Shown here: positions 19,594 to 19,733 of the stretch, piece after piece
How the letters are laid out: the number at the start of each line of letters is the position of its first letter
Numbering within the stretch: the first letter of the stretch is position 1
Position numbers and translations under genes: made by a program
Notes under the pieces: model-generated
Database searches by the model: none
What the model was told of the DNA's origin: nothing
What the model saw: only the letters and a program-made list of their open reading frames with translations
DNA from: Polyrhizophydium stewartii
Taxonomy: Eukaryota; Chytridiomycota; Chytridiomycetes; Rhizophydiales
Reading direction: 5' to 3'
NCBI GenBank assembly: GCA_027604665.1
Contig: JADGIZ010000201.1
Location: 1-19,733 of the forward strand
Length of the DNA stretch: 19,733 nt

Positions 19594-19733
19594 TGGACGA
19601 GAACGGCTCCGGTGTGCGGAATGAAGCCGCACAAGGCCAAGGCCGCGGCGACGGTTTATGCATTTTGAACCCGAGGCGCTGTGTGGCTCGCCTCGCGGAT
19701 CTGGGGATGGGCGCACGCGGGGGAGGGGGCGGC
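19594..19733. other. 3' flank of the MAPR-like gene to the window end
   Basis: 140 bp without a recognisable gene. It contains an AT-rich patch (TTTATGCATTTT near 19656-19667) that could serve in 3'-end formation, but no AATAAA. What follows is outside the window. Confidence 0.5.

Overview
This 19.7 kb window is nuclear DNA from a eukaryote. It is G+C-rich and very gene-dense. Ten protein-coding genes can be assembled exon by exon, with about 44 introns in total. Most introns are 60-110 nt, usually start GTGCGN or GTGAGN, carry a CTGAC or CTAAC branch-point-like motif and end in AG. The best guess for the organism is a zoosporic (flagellated) early-diverging fungus, such as a chytrid. The gene set and the neudesin-like protein look fungal, the branch points include a perfect TACTAAC, and a TOGARAM/crescerin gene, a family tied to cilia and flagella, is present. 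The lineage is inferred from these features only.

Layout, left to right: 1-608 is low-complexity C-rich DNA with no gene. DHH1/DDX6 helicase (+, 609-2252) is followed by a 519-bp low-complexity gap. A TRAF7-type RING/TRAF-zinc-finger/WD40 gene (-, 2772-5135) faces away from RVB1/RUVBL1 (+, 5252-7199), with 116 bp between their start codons. RVB1 converges on a short STEEP1/UPF0428 gene (-, 7314-7731). That gene diverges from RRP6/EXOSC10 (+, 7899-10858). A four-TOG TOGARAM gene (+, 10875-15537) starts 16 bp after the RRP6 stop. It converges on PRP18 (-, 15605-16901), which diverges from BUD31 (+, 17017-17733). BUD31 converges on a YjbQ/UPF0047 enzyme gene (-, 17766-18602), with 32 bp between their stops. 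The YjbQ gene diverges from a neudesin/MAPR-type heme-binding membrane protein gene (+, 18662-19593), with 59 bp between their starts.

Five of the ten genes act in RNA metabolism: Dhh1 in mRNA decay, Rrp6 in the nuclear exosome, Prp18 and Bud31 in the spliceosome, and Rvb1 partly through snoRNP assembly. Strands alternate except at RRP6-TOGARAM, so most genes share short bidirectional promoters and very short or overlapping 3' ends.

The main points worth checking are: (i) the RRP6-TOGARAM junction, where retaining one 86-nt intron leaves a reading frame open from the exonuclease into the TOG protein; (ii) three GC-AG introns among about 44; (iii) short tandem duplications in introns of the four rightmost genes; (iv) the Prp18/Bud31 divergent pair. 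I found no mobile element, virus, CRISPR array, tRNA or rRNA. All gene models come from reading the sequence and from recalled family sequences; no database or RNA evidence was available.
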